Assembly (NCBI GenBank): GCA_036571765.1
Contig: BROE01000009.1
Span: 11,142,593-11,206,592, forward strand
Reading direction: 5' to 3'
Origin: Plecoglossus altivelis
Lineage: Eukaryota; Chordata; Actinopteri; Osmeriformes; Plecoglossidae
DNA: 64,000 nt
Shown: positions 61,711-64,000 of the stretch, piece after piece
Layout: every line of letters starts with the position of its first letter
Numbering within the stretch: the first letter of the stretch is position 1
Translations under genes and position numbers: made by a program
Notes under the pieces: generated by a model
Seen by the model: the letters and a program-made list of their open reading frames with translations, nothing else
Database searches by the model: none
What the model was told of the DNA's origin: nothing

Positions 61711-61735
61711 ATGCCTAACACCGATAACGGAGTAA
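61661..61735 (+). CDS. Upstream ORF overlapping the putative main start
   Basis: ATG at 61661 with A at -3 opens 24 codons and stops at TAA 61733-61735. It runs past the putative main ATG at 61711 in another frame. An upstream ORF that overlaps the main start usually lowers translation of the main product, because ribosomes must skip it. It is real only if the transcript starts before it. The peptide is arginine- and cysteine-rich and has no recognised function. Confidence 0.3.
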   Translation: MRTVCSFCSVSAGIRRGCLTPITE

Positions 61736-61786
61736 AGGACATTTCTTACCAAAGCCTACAATGGATATTCTTATGGTACATTATAG
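61711..61786 (+). CDS. Putative first coding exon, gene unidentified
   Basis: ATG at 61711 (G at -3) opens 25 codons plus one base and ends at ATAG|GTAAGTG (61786/61787), a near-perfect splice donor. The peptide runs MPNTDNGVKDISYQS then LQWIFLWYII. This is a polar start with one lysine followed by a hydrophobic stretch, as in a signal peptide or signal anchor split by a phase-1 intron. Such signal exons are common first coding exons of secreted and cell-surface proteins. The frame is open upstream to 61606 without another ATG, so this ATG is the natural start. The high CpG content around it fits a 5' end. I do not recognise the protein, and the rest lies beyond 64000. An internal exon or a non-coding first exon cannot be excluded. 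Confidence 0.5.
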
Positions 61787-62650
61787 GTAAGTGTTTCGTG
61801 TTCAGTATTGCTTTCATTAATGGTGTGCATTGGGGTTCTTTAACTCACTAATTCATTTGTTCAGTGGTTAATCAACATTTTCATGAATAGTTTGACATAG
61901 GCTACCGTATGTCAATTTGTTTCTACTCAAGGTGCACCGTAACCTAAAGAAGATACGATCCTTCACAAGGTTGAGCTAACGTTAGATTTGAAACGGTATT
62001 GTAAGGTAGGGCAATTAGGTATAGCCTAATTGATGTTTAGTTCCGGATTTTTACAAGCTTTCCCATTTGTTTTCTCTTTTCAATTAGATATGCTATACAT
62101 TATCAAGAGGTATCAGTAGGCTGTTATGGAAGGGTTTTACGATAAGGACATGATTAAACGAATACGGAAAATGTCCATAATTGCAACGGGTTATAGACTG
62201 ATGTATCCTTTTGTCTGAATACCACTGGTTATGTTATTTTTGGGTGGCACTTTATTAGAAAACAAAATCTGTACTTAAATGTGGTCTTATTTAAAGACGA
62301 TTAATTATGACCTATCCATCATTCCGAACCTGTGCATTTACGAATCAGTTAAGGCATGGTTACTGCTGATAACGTGCGAACACTGGGCTGTTGCAATAAA
62401 GTAGAATTGAACTAATATTTTACAAATTATGCGGTTTACTGGATTTCGTGGGTTTCATTCAATTGATTGAGGTAGACTTCGGAATCTGATGTCAGTGGAG
62501 GTCTGGATGGTCGTCTTTTTTCTTTTCTTTTTTTACTTGGGTTCAATATAAATCACTCAACATTAAAGATACGATCAAAAGCTTCTGTTTATGTGTGCAT
62601 ATGTTATGCGTTAATATTGTAGGGAATTGTGCGGGTGTGTGCGTGTGTTT

Positions 62651-62698
62651 GAGCGAGCGAGCGAGCGAGCGAGAGAGAGAGAGAGCGAGAGAGAGAGC

Positions 62699-62736
<38 letters not shown>

Positions 62737-62757
62737 AAGAAAGAAAGAAAGAGAGAT
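62651..62757 (+). repeat. Purine microsatellite: (GAGC)n, (GA)n, (GAAA)n
   Basis: About six GAGC units pass into (GA)n with scattered C, then into (GAAA)n. It is almost all purine on the plus strand for over 100 bases and follows a GT-rich run. Frames made of R/E on the plus strand and S/L on the minus strand are artefacts of it. Confidence 0.96.
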
Positions 62758-63955
62758 ATTTTGTTAATGTAGGCCAAATTTCTATTATGACAATGGACAA
62801 TGATTTTGATTGTGGAGGTTGCCAGTTCTTTGAATCGTGAGGTCTGCCTATTTGAGTTATGCGATTTTTGAAGGAGATACATTTTTACATTATTCTGGCT
62901 AAGCGGACGAGGGTTACGATTTCTAACGGGATGAAGAGACGTTTAAAAGTTGACATATCCTATTCAAACACATCTAGCAACTGAGAGTGCATGCAGATAT
63001 CAGCGCTCCTTGGTTCGTTGTCACGTCACATTTCAGCACCACGGAAAGCACCTATAGCTAACTCGGAATAAGCGTTGACACTCTAGATGCCTCTCATATA
63101 ACATCGTGAACTATTACATGTTTTATTTTCTGGAGGGAATCTTTTGACATGACCTTTAAACTACATATCTTGAAAAAAATAAACCACGAATTAACGAATG
63201 CAACAATAATTCATATAACTATACATTTACTGGTTGGTACATGGCACAGGAGGAGATTGGAATCTGGGGCTTCTAGATGCACATTCAACTGCTCTCCCAT
63301 TTCAGTACACCTTATTAGGTTGTTAAATGAATGAGAAAAGCATAATGTAGCTAGTTAAAATTTGATTTATTCAGTACTTCACTGCAAAAACACAGCATAA
63401 CGGACACATTCTAATATATTTTTGAGGCAAAGGCAATCATCTGTTTTTACCTCCCTGTCTTAATTTACTCCCACATCCCTCTGTCTTTCTCACAAACCCA
63501 GGCCCACGTGTTGGATCTTAATGCAGCTGAAGACAAAGGTTCCAGTGGCCATTTAGGATTACCTTGTTAAAAATAACCCGCACAGAATTAGCTCATAGAC
63601 AACAGACATCGATTGTTCAGCTCATGTCGAGTTCACTTTTTCCCTATTGGAGAAGATAACGATTTACTCTCCTTTGTAAAAGAAAACATAACATGTTTAG
63701 AATTCCATACCAGTATATGTACAATACAGCTAATAAGACAGTCAACTAATGGTTAATGTAACTCTGAGACTGATTGTGTTGATAATGAACGGGTTGACAG
63801 ACAAGCATTTAGGAGGAACAGACAAACACAATCACTGGATATGTCAACTGGGAAATTGCTGTACTAAAATATAGGCCAACATCACTCCAGGGAAAGCCTA
63901 GATCCGTGCTGAAGGCTAGACTCTGACAGGATGCTGGAAAGTTTGACTTTTTTCT

Positions 63956-63969
63956 GGGGGGGGGGGGGG
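63956..63969 (+). repeat. G14 run
   Basis: Fourteen consecutive G near the window's right edge, preceded by a T-rich stretch. Assembly length is uncertain for such runs. Confidence 0.95.
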
Positions 63970-64000
63970 ATTAAAGAGACACAGAAAGAGAGAAATTAAA

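Larger units (their letters stand above)
61787..64000 (+). other. Putative intron 1 (start), non-coding
   Basis: Begins GTAAGTGTTTCG. CpG stays moderately raised for a few hundred bases (ACGTTAG near 61979, GATAACGTGCG near 62370), as often seen downstream of CpG-rich promoters. It holds a purine microsatellite at 62651-62757 and a G14 run at 63956-63969. A unique block at about 62985-63095 has several CpGs (TATCAGCGCTCC, GTCACGTCACATT). No second exon with a good acceptor and matching phase was recognised before the window ends. Confidence 0.45.

Noticed and set aside
62543..62882. R/E-rich and S/L-rich frames
   Set aside because: Translation of the purine microsatellite on the two strands.
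1..64000. Bacterial operon, phage, plasmid or integrated virus
   Set aside because: No ribosome-binding-site-led gene runs, no viral-type long frames and no integrase or capsid motifs. The composition and repeats are those of a fish genome.

Overview
This window reads as nuclear DNA from a ray-finned fish (teleost). The evidence is AT-rich, non-operonic sequence with very low coding density, decayed copies of Tc1-type DNA transposons and non-LTR retrotransposons of kinds common in fish, tRNA-derived SINE-like pieces, and many micro- and minisatellites. I cannot name the species. Nothing suggests a bacterial, phage or plasmid origin.

From position 1 to about 60.9 kb I see no convincing protein-coding gene. 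The longest open frame is 146 codons (minus strand, 14916-15356) and part of it is simply a 36-bp tandem repeat. This stretch is best read as a gene desert or very large intergenic or intronic region. Recognisable contents, left to right: a 41-bp minisatellite (6.2 kb), a CA repeat (8.2 kb), a tRNA-type SINE (12.75 kb), a CT repeat and a decayed repeat tail (13.6-13.9 kb), a 36-bp minisatellite (15.0 kb), a 30-base T run (19.8 kb), a possible antisense SINE head (20.9 kb), an indel-free 22-bp minisatellite (22.9 kb), a retrotransposon 3' end (27.7-28.2 kb), an exon-like small frame (32.3 kb), a second retrotransposon remnant (36.6-37.1 kb), a perfect 18-bp-stem hairpin (39.0 kb), an antisense retrotransposon 3' end (42.0-42.3 kb), a 10-bp minisatellite (42.6 kb), an AGT repeat (43.8 kb), a 32-bp repeat (48.3 kb), AT palindromes (52.2 and 55.0 kb), and a stack of short repeats next to a composite Tc1-like remnant (58.7-59.4 kb). 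Between these lie unique blocks rich in homeodomain, octamer and SOX-like motifs that look like candidate conserved non-coding elements. That is a judgement by eye, without alignment.

From about 60.9 kb the character changes. CpG frequency rises several-fold (about 41 CpG in 60901-61800 against 6 in 57001-57900, my counts). At 61711 an ATG opens a 25-codon frame that ends in a hydrophobic stretch at a textbook splice donor (61786/61787). I interpret this as the promoter, 5' UTR and first coding exon of a plus-strand gene, probably encoding a secreted or membrane protein, whose remainder lies beyond the right edge. I cannot identify the gene. The sequence after 61787 would be intron 1 and holds a long purine microsatellite.

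I found no evidence for a new biological system. The most interesting items are the putative first exon with its overlapping upstream ORF, the perfect hairpin at 39.0 kb, the composite Tc1 remnant beside a microsatellite stack, the indel-free 22-bp array, and a set of candidate regulatory blocks across the desert.
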